Below, in pieces: positions 8,032-15,400 of a stretch of 64,000 bases of DNA (position 1 is its first letter; every line of letters starts with the position of its first letter). The notes beneath the pieces were generated by a model, which was not told where the DNA came from, did no database searches, and saw only the letters and a program-made list of their open reading frames with translations. The stretch spans positions 806,001 through 870,000 of the forward strand of contig NZ_JACCCV010000001.1 of the NCBI RefSeq assembly GCF_013410115.1. Direction: 5' to 3'. The DNA is from Tunturiibacter gelidiferens (GTDB taxonomy: Bacteria; Acidobacteriota; Terriglobia; Terriglobales; Acidobacteriaceae). A program made the translations under genes and the position numbers.

Positions 8032-9231
8032 TTATTTGGCGTGTTCGGCGAAGAAGGTTTGGGCCGCGATCAGGCCTCTGCCGAAGGTGAAGTTGGGGGC
8101 GGGGAACTTGGTTTTGTGGATGACTTGCTCGAGCGCGCCGAGAATGGCGATGGTGTCCATGTAGTCGAAGAAGCCGATGTGGGCGATGCGGAAGAGCTGA
8201 CCCTTCATCTCGCCCTGGCCGTCGGTGACGATGGCTCCGAACTGCGATTTGAGACCTTTGACCAGCGTGCCGGAGTCGCTGCCTTCGGGGGCGACGATGG
8301 CGGTGGCTGCTGCGGCTTCGTTGCCTGCGGGGGCGAAGAGCTTGAGGCCGAGTGCGGTGGCTGCGGCGCGGGTCATGGCGGCGCAGGTGATTGCGTTGTC
8401 TACCAGCTTGACGCGGCCTGCGGCGAGGTCGCCTTCGGGTTGTTCGGGTGTGGCGGCTTGTGCGGCGATGTAGTTTAACGCTGCGCCCAGGGCGGCGATG
8501 AGCGCAACGGATGGCGTGTATGCGGATTCGCCCTTGGCGGCGTTCTTGCGCTCCTTGCGGAGGTCGAAGTAGTAGCGCGGGTTGTAGGTGGCCTCCATGC
8601 GGTCCCAGGCGCGCTGGCTGACTGCGAGATAGCTGAGGCCGGGGGGAATCATGACGGCCTTTTGCGAGCCGCCGATGAGGACGTCGATGCCCCAGCCGTC
8701 CATGTCGAGGTGCGAGGTGCCGAGGCCGGTGATGCCGTCGACGATGAGGAGAGCTTCGGAGTTTTCGGACTTGAGAAGCTTGGCGATGGCTTCGATGTCG
8801 TGGCGGACGCCGGTGGAGGACTCGGTGGCCTGGACGAAGACGGCGCGGGTTTCGAGGTGGAGATTCGCTTTGATCTCATCGAGGGAGAAGGTGCTGCCGT
8901 AGGGGGCGCTGACAACGTCGACGTGGCAGCCGAAGGCTTTGGTGATGCCGGTCCAGCGCTCGCCGAACTTGCCGGCTGTTAGCACCAGAACGCGATCTCC
9001 CGGTGACGTCAGGTTGGAGACGGCGGCTTCCATGGCGCCTGAGCCAGAGCTAGAGAGGATGATGACGTCGTTTTTGGTGCCGACGAACTCTTTGAGCTGG
9101 GAGAGGACGCGGGTGTACATCGCGCGGAACTCGGGGGTGCGATGGTGAATATCGGCCGCAGCCATGGCGAACTGGGCGGCGGGGAGGAGAGGGGTCGGAC
9201 CAGGGGTGAAGAGGCGCGTTTTGCGGATCAT
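8032..9231 (-). CDS. class V aminotransferase (alanine-glyoxylate / serine-pyruvate type)
   Basis: PLP-dependent fold-type I aminotransferase of class V, 399 residues, cytoplasmic. It begins with the family hallmark LFTPGPTPLLP, has the cofactor loop SSSGSGAMEAA, Asp165 in LLIVDGITGLG and the Schiff-base lysine 191 in GGSQKAVMIPPGL. Members transfer amino groups between alanine, serine, glyoxylate, pyruvate or phosphohydroxypyruvate. With serA 4 kb away a role in serine metabolism is possible but not shown. It ends at a good terminator. Upstream lies the half palindromic repeat, in the region shared with the divergent yqeY-like gene. Confidence 0.88.
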   Translation of the reverse strand: MIRKTRLFTPGPTPLLPAAQFAMAAADIHHRTPEFRAMYTRVLSQLKEFVGTKNDVIILSSSGSGAMEAAVSNLTSPGDRVLVLTAGKFGERWTGITKAFGCHVDVVSAPYGSTFSLDEIKANLHLETRAVFVQATESSTGVRHDIEAIAKLLKSENSEALLIVDGITGLGTSHLDMDGWGIDVLIGGSQKAVMIPPGLSYLAVSQRAWDRMEATYNPRYYFDLRKERKNAAKGESAYTPSVALIAALGAALNYIAAQAATPEQPEGDLAAGRVKLVDNAITCAAMTRAAATALGLKLFAPAGNEAAAATAIVAPEGSDSGTLVKGLKSQFGAIVTDGQGEMKGQLFRIAHIGFFDYMDTIAILGALEQVIHKTKFPAPNFTFGRGLIAAQTFFAEHAK

Positions 9232-9248
9232 GAGTTTATTGTAGCGGG

Positions 9249-9307
9249 GTCCTGCCGGACGGGCCCACTACGCGTGGGGCGGTCACTTCGTGACTTGTAT
9301 ACCTTTT
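9249..9307. repeat. orphan half copy (C) of the palindromic element
   Basis: A single arm only: GTCCTGCCGGAC, then CCCAC-tacgc-GTGGG, then GTCAC-ttc-GTGAC, ending near TTGTATACC. It matches the left arms of copies A and B almost base for base. No inverted partner follows. It sits in the 151-bp divergent gap between the aminotransferase and yqeY-like genes, unlike the two complete copies, which follow stop codons. Confidence 0.85.
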
Positions 9308-9382
9308 CTTGGTTGGTTAGAGGCTTGGGGCCTCGCGTTGCTCAGCTTACTTATAATTGGGGATTGATTGGATGGAGATGCG

Positions 9383-9850
9383 ATGACGATTGGCGAGAAG
9401 ATTCAAACGGATATTGTGGTTGCGATGAAGGCGAAGGATGAACATAAGCTGACGACGCTGCGGATGGTGAAGTCGGCGCTGAAGAATAAAGAGATCGACA
9501 AGCGCGAGAAGCTGACGGATGCGGAGGAGTCGCAGATTTTGACGACGCTGATCAAACAGCGGAGGGAGTCCGTGGAGTCGTTCACTAAGGGTGGCCGGCC
9601 GGAGCTTGCAGCGAAGGAGCAGACGGAGATCGGGATGATTGAGGGCTATCTGCCGCAGGCTGCGGGGGAGGATGTCATTCGCGGTGTGGTGCAGGGGGCG
9701 ATCCATACGATGTCCGAGGGCGGTGCGAAGCCGACGCCGAAGGAGATGGGCGCGGTGATGAAGGTGGTGCAGCAGCGGATCCTGGCGGATGGACTGCGCG
9801 CGGATGGCAAGCTGGTGAGCGAGATTGTGAAGGCGGAGTTGGCGAAGTAG
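9383..9850 (+). CDS. GatB/YqeY-domain protein
   Basis: 155-residue YqeY protein, the stand-alone version of the tRNA-binding tail domain of GatB. Recognisable parts are MTIGEKIQTDIVVAMKAKD, LRMVKSALKNKEIDKREKL, GYLPQAAGED and the end KLVSEIVKAELAK. Full family length. The ATG at 9383 was chosen because GGAG lies 7 bases before it and the family begins there; an upstream in-frame start at 9368 adds only MDGDA. Its role is unclear, though the domain fits tRNA-dependent amidation or tRNA binding. A decayed copy of its 3' end lies at about 10524-10602. Confidence 0.9.
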   Translation: MTIGEKIQTDIVVAMKAKDEHKLTTLRMVKSALKNKEIDKREKLTDAEESQILTTLIKQRRESVESFTKGGRPELAAKEQTEIGMIEGYLPQAAGEDVIRGVVQGAIHTMSEGGAKPTPKEMGAVMKVVQQRILADGLRADGKLVSEIVKAELAK

Positions 9851-9976
9851 TTGCATGATGCCCGGTGTGGCGGTTAGGGGATTCAGGTAGGTCGGAAGGA
9901 CTGAAGTCTGATTGATCGCGCGAACGGTTATTTAAGTAGTGATGGGAAGGTGCTTGTCCAGGGAGCTTATTCTTCG

Positions 9977-10444
9977 ATGTCGTCTGCTTCTTTCAAATCA
10001 GTTGAATCTGAAGAGACCTTGTCGCTGCGGATGCCTGCGGTGAAAGCGGTGAGAGCACAGGGCGTTATTGCCTGGTCGAGCCTCTTCTTCGTGCTTCTGC
10101 AAAGCGTCTGCAGCTTCTTTGTTGCTCTGGATGGTCTGCGTGTTGTGATTGGAGTGGGCGCGTTGGCTGGCATCACACAGGCCGGGATGGCCTGGGATAA
10201 AGTCCACACGGACTGGATTCGCGTGCCGATGATTGCGTTTGCTCTGATGGGTGCGCTACTGAACCTGGCGATTCTGCGGCGTGTTCGATATCTCCGCAGA
10301 CGCCCGTCGTCGCTCTGGCGTCAAAGGCCTCTGACCCTGCGCAAGATTCGAATGGAGCGCATCCAGTTGGTTTTGTCATTGGTCACACTGGCTCTGATAG
10401 CGATTGAAGAACTGACACACTTTCATACGTTTCATCGGATGTAA
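9977..10444 (+). CDS. small integral membrane protein, unknown function
   Basis: 155-residue hypothetical protein with about four hydrophobic segments (GVIAWSSLFFVLLQSVCSFF, VVIGVGALAGITQAGM, VPMIAFALMGALLNLAIL and IQLVLSLVTLALIAIEEL) separated by a strongly basic loop RRVRYLRRRPSSLWRQR, which is probably cytoplasmic. No family recognised. AGGGAG precedes the ATG at 9977; a GTG at 9950 would add nine residues. It lies between intact yqeY and a degenerate second yqeY tail, so it may have arrived with a local duplication. Confidence 0.6.
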   Translation: MSSASFKSVESEETLSLRMPAVKAVRAQGVIAWSSLFFVLLQSVCSFFVALDGLRVVIGVGALAGITQAGMAWDKVHTDWIRVPMIAFALMGALLNLAILRRVRYLRRRPSSLWRQRPLTLRKIRMERIQLVLSLVTLALIAIEELTHFHTFHRM

Positions 10445-10523
10445 TCTTCGATTTGCGTGCGGGTTGGTGGCTGTATCTTCGCGACCAGTTGAACTTGCGT
10501 GGTGTGATGATGGCGGAGCCTTG

Positions 10524-10602
10524 CAAGGGTGGCCGGCGGATTGATTGCGCGCGGATGGGAAGGTGGTGAGCGGGATTCGTTAAGGCGGAGCTGGCGAAAC
10601 AA
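10524..10602 (+). pseudogene. degenerate remnant of a yqeY 3' end
   Basis: Bases 10535-10599 align to the intact yqeY tail (9785-9847). Shared blocks include GCGCGCGGATGG, TGGTGAGCG and AAGGCGGAG, with scattered substitutions and one inserted base that breaks the frame. The preceding AAGGGTGGCCGGC also matches the gene's own AAGGGTGGCCGGCC at 9586-9600, as if the middle was deleted. There is no start codon or usable reading frame. It is best read as the leftover of a tandem duplication. Confidence 0.7.
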
Positions 10603-10686
10603 ATCAGGCGCTTCGAGTGGAGATCTCTGGATTGCGTGGCCGCTGCCAGCAGGTGTATATTTCTCGGCCATCGAGGTAACAACTTT

Positions 10687-11142
10687 ATGCGAAAGATTCT
10701 ATGCGCGTTAGCGCTGTTAGCGTTTGCGACGCCGCTGCTGGCTAGTGATCCCTTCGTTGGGACATGGACGCTCAACTCGGCAAAGACGAAGTATACGACC
10801 GGTACTGCACCGAAGAACGTAACGCTTGTAATTGAGGAGCAGGGCGCCAATCTTCAGGTGACGGGTACTGGCACGACCGGCGATGGGTCGCCGCTATCGG
10901 TGAAATATACGGTTCCGATCAAGGGCGGGGTGGGGACTGTACAGGAGGGCGACTTCGACGGAGTCAGCTCAAAGCTGGTCAGCTCTCACAGCCGCGTTAA
11001 TACTTTTACGAAAGCCGGAAAAGAGATCAGGACACGCCATACCGTCGTTTCAACAGACGGGAAGACGCTTACGACCACAGTCAAGGGAACGGGACTGGAC
11101 GGGAAACCGGTGGCGGGGGAGGACGTTTACGACAAACAGTAG
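10687..11142 (+). CDS. secreted protein of unknown function, beta-rich
   Basis: 151-residue protein with signal peptide MRKILCALALLAFATPLLAS. The mature part begins DPFVGTWTLNSAKTKY, a pattern seen at the start of lipocalin-like and other small beta-barrel secreted proteins of Acidobacteria, and continues in alternating beta-like stretches (ANLQVTGTGTTGDGSPLSV). It ends VAGEDVYDKQ. I used ATG 10687; a longer in-frame start at 10636 adds residues with no signal character. No operon partner; it converges on the TonB receptor gene with a hairpin between. Confidence 0.7.
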   Translation: MRKILCALALLAFATPLLASDPFVGTWTLNSAKTKYTTGTAPKNVTLVIEEQGANLQVTGTGTTGDGSPLSVKYTVPIKGGVGTVQEGDFDGVSSKLVSSHSRVNTFTKAGKEIRTRHTVVSTDGKTLTTTVKGTGLDGKPVAGEDVYDKQ

Positions 11143-11232
11143 CCTGGCGCTTGACAGGGATTGAAGCTTGGATGCGCCTGAGGGGATCTTGAAGGTTAGG
11201 TGTGATCTCCACGGATTGCAGAGAGCAAGGGG

Positions 11233-11271
11233 TTGGGGGTTCCTGAGCGCTGTTTATTCGGGAACCCCCAA
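11233..11271. terminator. hairpin between two convergent genes
   Basis: Perfect 11-bp stem TTGGGGGTTCC/GGAACCCCCAA with a 17-base loop, followed by ATTTGTG on the plus strand. It lies between the ends of the secreted-protein and TonB-receptor genes and may serve both. Confidence 0.6.
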
Positions 11272-11282
11272 TTTGTGTCGGG

Positions 11283-13157
11283 CTAATGGCGCGATGTGGT
11301 CCAGTTGAATTCCGTACCGGCGATGATGGTGCGGCCTTGCAGGGGGACTTGCGGGATCTCCTGGTAGCCGGTGTTGCTGAGGTTGAGCAGGCGCAGGTAG
11401 GGGCGCAGGTGGCCGGTATTGCGGGAGAGGGCGACGTCCCAGAGCAGGTAGGCGGTGTGCTGGGTGCGCTGGACGACGTTGACCTGGGTGTGGGCGTTGA
11501 TCTGGTGACCTGCTCTTCCAAAGATTGCGCCGGGGAGGGTGCCGTTCCAGGCGAAGATGGCGTTTTGTGCGGCGTAGTTATAGGCGTACTCGGAGATGAG
11601 GTTGGGTGGTGGGGATGCTGCGTGGGCGGCGGTGTAACTGAACTGTAGCTGCTGGGTGGTGGTGAGGCGGAGGCGGAGGGTGGTCTCGGCTCCTGTGATG
11701 TTGAGGTTCTGGATGTTGACGGCCTGGTAGGGTTCGGCGAAGGTGAGGGTCGGGGTGGCGAGCGCGAGTTTCGAGTAGTCGATGGTGTCTTTTTGCTGGA
11801 GGCGGAAGCCTGTGGCAGTGAGTGTTAGGCGGCTGTTGGTGGGGTTCCAGTCGAGGCCGGCTTCGAAGCTCCAGGAGGACTCGGGTTTGAGGTTGGGATT
11901 GCCGATGGTGGTGGGATCGGCGTAGTAGAGATCGACGTAGGTGGGGAGCCGGAAGCCGTGGCCGGCGGAGGTGCGGAGGCGGACCGTGTGGGTGAGGGTG
12001 TAGGCGGCGGCTACTGAGGGGGAGAAGACGTTGCCGTTGCTGGAGAGGACTTCATCGCGGGCTCCGAGGGAGAGGGAGAAGCGGCCGAGGGCGCGGAGGT
12101 TGAGGTTGGCGTAGCCTGCGCCCTGGTTGCGGGCGTGCTGGCCTAGTGAGTTGGAGTGAATGGAGTCGCCGTCGGCTTCGAGGCCGTAGGAGAGGGTGGT
12201 GTTGGGGGTGAGGGTGTCGGCGCGGCGGAGGGCGGCCTCGTAGCTGGTGGCGATGTGGTTGTTCTCGTAGATCTGGGGCTGGTCGGCGAAGAGGACGAAG
12301 AGGTCGGAGTGGCGGCGGTAGCCGTAGCTGGCTGCGGTACGTTGGCCGAGTTGCTGCTGGATGCTGGCAAACCAGCCTTTGGTGCGCTCCCAGGAGTCGT
12401 AGGGGCCGTAGAAGAGGTTAGCTCCGTAGGGGCGGTCGCTTACTGCGAGGAGGATGTCGGTTGTGCCGGGCTTGAGGGTGAGCCAGGTCTCGGAGGCGAG
12501 GGCGTTGCTGGAGTAGTTGCGGTCGGGGATAAAGCCGTCGGAGGTGTCGCGGCTGCCAGTGAGTTGGGTGGCGATGGGGCCCTGGGTGTAGGAGGCGCGG
12601 AGATGCTGCTCGATGGAGGAGTAGCTGCCGCCGCCTGCGCTGCCGATGAGGGTGAGGCCTGGGGCCGGGGGCTGGGTGAGGAGGTTGACGGCGCCGCCGA
12701 TGGCGTCGGAGCCGTAGAAGGTGCTGCCGGAGCCGTGGAGGATGTCGATGCGGGTGACGGCGTCGAGGGGGACGGGGATGTCGAGGTTGAGGTGGCTCGT
12801 CTCGGGGTCGTTGATGCGTAGGCCGTTGAGGAGGATGAGGGACTGCTCGAAGGTGGTGCCGCGGAGGGAGAGGTCGGCCTGGACGCCGTTGGCGGCGCGG
12901 GCCTGGAGGTTGAGGGAGGGGTCCTGTCGGAGGAGGTCAACGACGGAGTTCGAGACGAGGGGCTGGTCGCGGGGGGAGATGAGGTTGACTGCGCGGTCGC
13001 TCTCGGCGAGAGGGAGGGGCTCGAGGGTGGTGGTGACGGAGATGCTTTGGGCGATCGAGGTGAGCTTGTCTGGGGATGAGACTGGCGACGAAGGCTGCTG
13101 CGCGACGGACAGACCACAGGCGAGGAGTGGGAGACAAAGGTGGGGAGGGATCTTCAT
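11283..13157 (-). CDS. BtuB-like TonB-dependent outer membrane receptor
   Basis: 624-residue outer-membrane receptor. A signal peptide (MKIPPHLCLPLLACGLSVAQ) precedes a TonB-box-like SISVTTT, a plug domain containing DPSLNLQARAANG, LRGTTFEQSLILLNG and HGSGSTFYGSDAIGGAVNLL, then a long Tyr/Thr-rich beta-barrel. It most resembles the BtuB/CirA-size receptors for vitamin B12 or ferric siderophores, but the ligand cannot be told. ATG 13157 was chosen over 13181 because the signal peptide starts there. It is divergent from the MarR gene, and a palindrome in the gap may put the receptor under MarR control. I saw no cobalamin riboswitch upstream. Confidence 0.87.
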   Translation of the reverse strand: MKIPPHLCLPLLACGLSVAQQPSSPVSSPDKLTSIAQSISVTTTLEPLPLAESDRAVNLISPRDQPLVSNSVVDLLRQDPSLNLQARAANGVQADLSLRGTTFEQSLILLNGLRINDPETSHLNLDIPVPLDAVTRIDILHGSGSTFYGSDAIGGAVNLLTQPPAPGLTLIGSAGGGSYSSIEQHLRASYTQGPIATQLTGSRDTSDGFIPDRNYSSNALASETWLTLKPGTTDILLAVSDRPYGANLFYGPYDSWERTKGWFASIQQQLGQRTAASYGYRRHSDLFVLFADQPQIYENNHIATSYEAALRRADTLTPNTTLSYGLEADGDSIHSNSLGQHARNQGAGYANLNLRALGRFSLSLGARDEVLSSNGNVFSPSVAAAYTLTHTVRLRTSAGHGFRLPTYVDLYYADPTTIGNPNLKPESSWSFEAGLDWNPTNSRLTLTATGFRLQQKDTIDYSKLALATPTLTFAEPYQAVNIQNLNITGAETTLRLRLTTTQQLQFSYTAAHAASPPPNLISEYAYNYAAQNAIFAWNGTLPGAIFGRAGHQINAHTQVNVVQRTQHTAYLLWDVALSRNTGHLRPYLRLLNLSNTGYQEIPQVPLQGRTIIAGTEFNWTTSRH

Positions 13158-13227
13158 GCGATTGAGTTCTACTTCCATCATCCGCTGAAATGAGCTTGGG
13201 TTGGGAGTAGTTTTGTTTTGCTATAAA

Positions 13228-13246
13228 TAGTTGAACTGCTTAACTA
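13228..13246. promoter_or_regulatory. candidate MarR operator
   Basis: TAGTTGAACTGCTTAACTA, two 9-base half-sites around a central T that match at 7 of 9 positions. The size and AT-richness suit MarR-family operators. It lies in the divergent gap, 71 bp from the TonB receptor start and 116 bp from the MarR start. A TATAAA precedes it on the plus strand. Confidence 0.5.
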
Positions 13247-13279
13247 AAGCAGATTTGCAATTGGTGTGAGGGAAGACAA

Positions 13280-13303
13280 CAGATTCCCTTCGGGGATGAC
13301 AAC
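13280..13303. repeat. short hairpin repeat ending TTCGGGGATGACAAC
   Basis: CAGATTCCCTTCGGGGATGACAAC in two blocks; the stem TCCC/GGGG closes on TTC. Nearly the same sequence recurs at 56727-56750, and related GGATCCTTCGCTG...AGGATGAC units lie at 56183 and 57623. A dispersed intergenic repeat, not coding. Confidence 0.55.
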
Positions 13304-13361
13304 AAAAAAGAGCACGGCGGGCTCCGCGCCAGCCGCTCCTTTGAGCTAAAGGTGAGGTCGG

Positions 13362-13820
13362 ATGAGGATTGAAGCTTTTTTGCGGCAGAGCCCTGTGTTT
13401 CAGGCCAGCCGGATTGCCCGGCGGATGGATGCTTCGCTGAACCTTGTGTTGAAACACGAGGAGGTGACTGCGTTTGAGGCGATGGTGCTGGCGGCGATCT
13501 TCTTTGAGAAGCGCGGGCAGATCAAGCCGTCGGCGCTGGCTGAGGCGTTTGAGACTACGCGAAGCAACGTGAGTCATTGCATCTCGTCGCTTGAGGCGAA
13601 GGGTCTGGTGGAGCGGAGGATCGACCCGGAGGATGCGCGGGCGGTACAACTGTTGCTGCGGCCGCTGGGGAAGAGGAGAGCGGTGAGGGTGATGGGGATT
13701 CTGGATCGAATGCAGCGGCGATTTGAGGATGATATGGGGGCGCAGAAGTTGGAGACGATGCTGGCGCAGATGGCGGCGGTGGAGGAGCTTTGTGCGCGGA
13801 TGGCAGCTGCCGGACGCTGA
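13362..13820 (+). CDS. MarR-family transcriptional regulator
   Basis: 152-residue winged-helix DNA-binding regulator. The core at residues ~35-105 includes VTAFEAMVLAAIFFEKRGQI, the recognition-helix region KPSALAEAFETTRSNVSHCI, SSLEAKGLVERR and the wing IDPEDARAVQLLL. This is the standard MarR layout with flanking dimerisation helices. Its ligand is unknown. It is divergently arranged with the TonB receptor gene and followed 75 bp later by an OsmC gene. A MarR regulator next to OsmC is a common peroxide-response arrangement, so either neighbour could be its target. Confidence 0.85.
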   Translation: MRIEAFLRQSPVFQASRIARRMDASLNLVLKHEEVTAFEAMVLAAIFFEKRGQIKPSALAEAFETTRSNVSHCISSLEAKGLVERRIDPEDARAVQLLLRPLGKRRAVRVMGILDRMQRRFEDDMGAQKLETMLAQMAAVEELCARMAAAGR

Positions 13821-13895
13821 GGTTGTATCTAAGGCGAATAATTTGAAAACGGACCGGTGTAATCGAGTGTCCAATGAAATAGGAGAGAGCGACTA

Positions 13896-14324
13896 ATGAT
13901 TGCCGAGACAGTTTGGACGAAGGAGATGGAGTTTGAGGGGCGCTCTGAAAGTGGCCATAGCGTGGTTTTCGATGGTGGCGACCGGTACGCCAACGGTCCT
14001 TCCCCAATGGAGGCGGTGCTGATGGCCCTTTGCGGTTGCACATCCGTCGATGTGGTTTCGATCCTCAAAAAGAAGCGCGAGCCCCTGACCAGCCTTACGG
14101 TGTCTGCAACCGCTGAACAGGCCGCTGCGCCGCCCCGGGTGTTTACAAGGATTGTGCTGACTTACCGGATTGGCGGGGCTGTCTCAAAGAAGGCTGCCGA
14201 AGACGCGGTTGACCTCTCGAAGAATAAGTACTGTTCGGTCTCGAAGATGCTGGAAAAGGCCGCCCAGATCGACTTCAGGATCGAATACGCGAACGACTCC
14301 AGCGGGGACGTCTCGAGCAAATAG
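13896..14324 (+). CDS. OsmC-family peroxide-reducing protein
   Basis: 142-residue OsmC/Ohr-superfamily protein that probably reduces organic hydroperoxides or a related electrophile. The peroxidatic/resolving cysteine pair is likely Cys46 or Cys48 in LMALCGCTSVDV and Cys113 in KYCSVSKML. The family signature GPSPMEAVLMAL precedes the first pair. Sequence style is closer to the YhfA/general OsmC branch than to Ohr. It follows the MarR gene on the same strand with an AGGAGAG ribosome site, and may be co-transcribed. It abuts the convergent RNase HI gene 2 bp away. Confidence 0.88.
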   Translation: MIAETVWTKEMEFEGRSESGHSVVFDGGDRYANGPSPMEAVLMALCGCTSVDVVSILKKKREPLTSLTVSATAEQAAAPPRVFTRIVLTYRIGGAVSKKAAEDAVDLSKNKYCSVSKMLEKAAQIDFRIEYANDSSGDVSSK

Positions 14325-14326
14325 GG

Positions 14327-15022
14327 TTATTCGCGGATGATTTTTACGAAGACGCCGTTGGGGAGGGTGGCTCCGCCGAGGATGTGGACGACGCCGTCTT
14401 TGGTGAAGCCGCGGAGCATGGTGTCGGCTTTGGCGTAGGGGTTGGGTGGGGCTTCGGATTTGGTTGGGTATGGGGTCGCCTTCGGCGGCGGAGTGGAAGG
14501 GCTGGTGCTTGAGCCGGTGGCTGGTGTGCGGCGCATTCCGCGGTCCATGGCTTCGTTGGCGAGGCGGTCGGCGTCTTTGTTTTTGTGGCGGAGGGCGTGT
14601 GTGATCTCAAAGCCTTCGAGTTTGGCAATACGGCGCTTGGCCTCTTCGTAGAGGGGCTTGAGGTCGGGGCTTTTGACCTGATATTTGCCCTGGATCTGCT
14701 TGACCATCAACTCGGAGTCCGAGACGACGCGGAGGCAGGGGTGGTGGTGGTCGAGCGCGTACTGGAGGCAGCCGAGGAGACCGGAGTATTCGGCGTAGTT
14801 GTTGGTGCGCATGCCAAGGAACTCGGAGAGTTCAGCGAGGACGTTGCCTTCGTCGTCCTGAATGAGAGCACCGTAGCCAGAGGGGCCGGGGTTGCCACGG
14901 GCTCCGCCGTCGCAGTGGGCGTTGATCCAGTCGTTTTGAGGTTTGGGGTTTTGAGGTCTGGACGGAGTAGAGGCTGGGGTCTCTGCGAAGAGGCTGGGAG
15001 CGGGGGTCGGGCGAGGAGGCAT
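14327..15022 (-). CDS. RNase HI-family protein with C-terminal extension
   Basis: Ribonuclease H fold enzyme expected to cut RNA in RNA/DNA hybrids. The catalytic acids are visible in HCDGGARGNPGPSGYG (Asp), NNYAEYSGLLG (Glu) and VVSDSELMVKQ (Asp), with a late Asp in RHKNKDADRLANEAMD. This is the RNase HI type lacking the basic protrusion. About 30 Pro-rich residues precede the domain, and a ~65-residue Pro/Thr/Ser-rich linker plus a small module (TKDGVVHILGG, GVFVKIIRE) follows it. I used ATG 15022, 231 residues; a TTG at 15094 is possible, and neither has a strong ribosome site. Confidence 0.85.
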   Translation of the reverse strand: MPPRPTPAPSLFAETPASTPSRPQNPKPQNDWINAHCDGGARGNPGPSGYGALIQDDEGNVLAELSEFLGMRTNNYAEYSGLLGCLQYALDHHHPCLRVVSDSELMVKQIQGKYQVKSPDLKPLYEEAKRRIAKLEGFEITHALRHKNKDADRLANEAMDRGMRRTPATGSSTSPSTPPPKATPYPTKSEAPPNPYAKADTMLRGFTKDGVVHILGGATLPNGVFVKIIRE

Positions 15023-15400
15023 TGGGATGAGTTTACCGAAACGGAGGGCTCGGGTGACTTCGGCGGGGTAAATCGATGGAGACAGCTGGAACAATAGCTA
15101 GGGCAGATACGAAATACGGGGGTCTCTCCACTGCGGCGGCAAAGTGCGCCGCCTTCGGTCGAGATGACGATGTTATTCCGGCTGAGTGAAGTAACAGCTA
15201 CCCCTGCGGCGCGCCAAGTGGGGCGGCTTGCGGTCGAGATGACGAGCGGGTAGTGGTCAAGTTTCGAAGTTGCCCTCTACCGACGAGTGTTATGGGTTGA
15301 GTTGGGCTGCCCCTTTTGTGGGATCTGGTGATGCTCACCTTTCCGAAGTTTGGGGGTCTATTGGGGTGTAGTTCGATTTCCTGACTCCGGAGTCAGAACG
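15023..15400. other. 378-bp intergenic region with two degenerate repeats
   Basis: Promoter region of the sigma-factor operon and of RNase HI. It contains two related degenerate units, at about 15129-15169 and 15204-15244, each a GC-rich inverted part ending in CGGTCGAGATGACGA or CGGTCGAGATGACGAG. It also contains the palindrome at 15381. No coding frame or RNA gene seen. Confidence 0.5.
15381..15396. promoter_or_regulatory. 16-bp perfect palindrome covering the sigma-factor ribosome site
   Basis: CTGACTCCGGAGTCAG is a perfect palindrome whose right half holds the GGAG that should serve as Shine-Dalgarno for the ATG at 15401. It could be a protein-binding site or an RNA hairpin (or dimer site) that limits translation. 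Confidence 0.45.

Noticed and set aside
13182..13361. Cobalamin riboswitch upstream of the BtuB-like receptor
   Set aside because: The 180-bp gap holds a MarR-type palindrome and a short repeat but no B12-box sequence or room for the full riboswitch fold that I could recognise.
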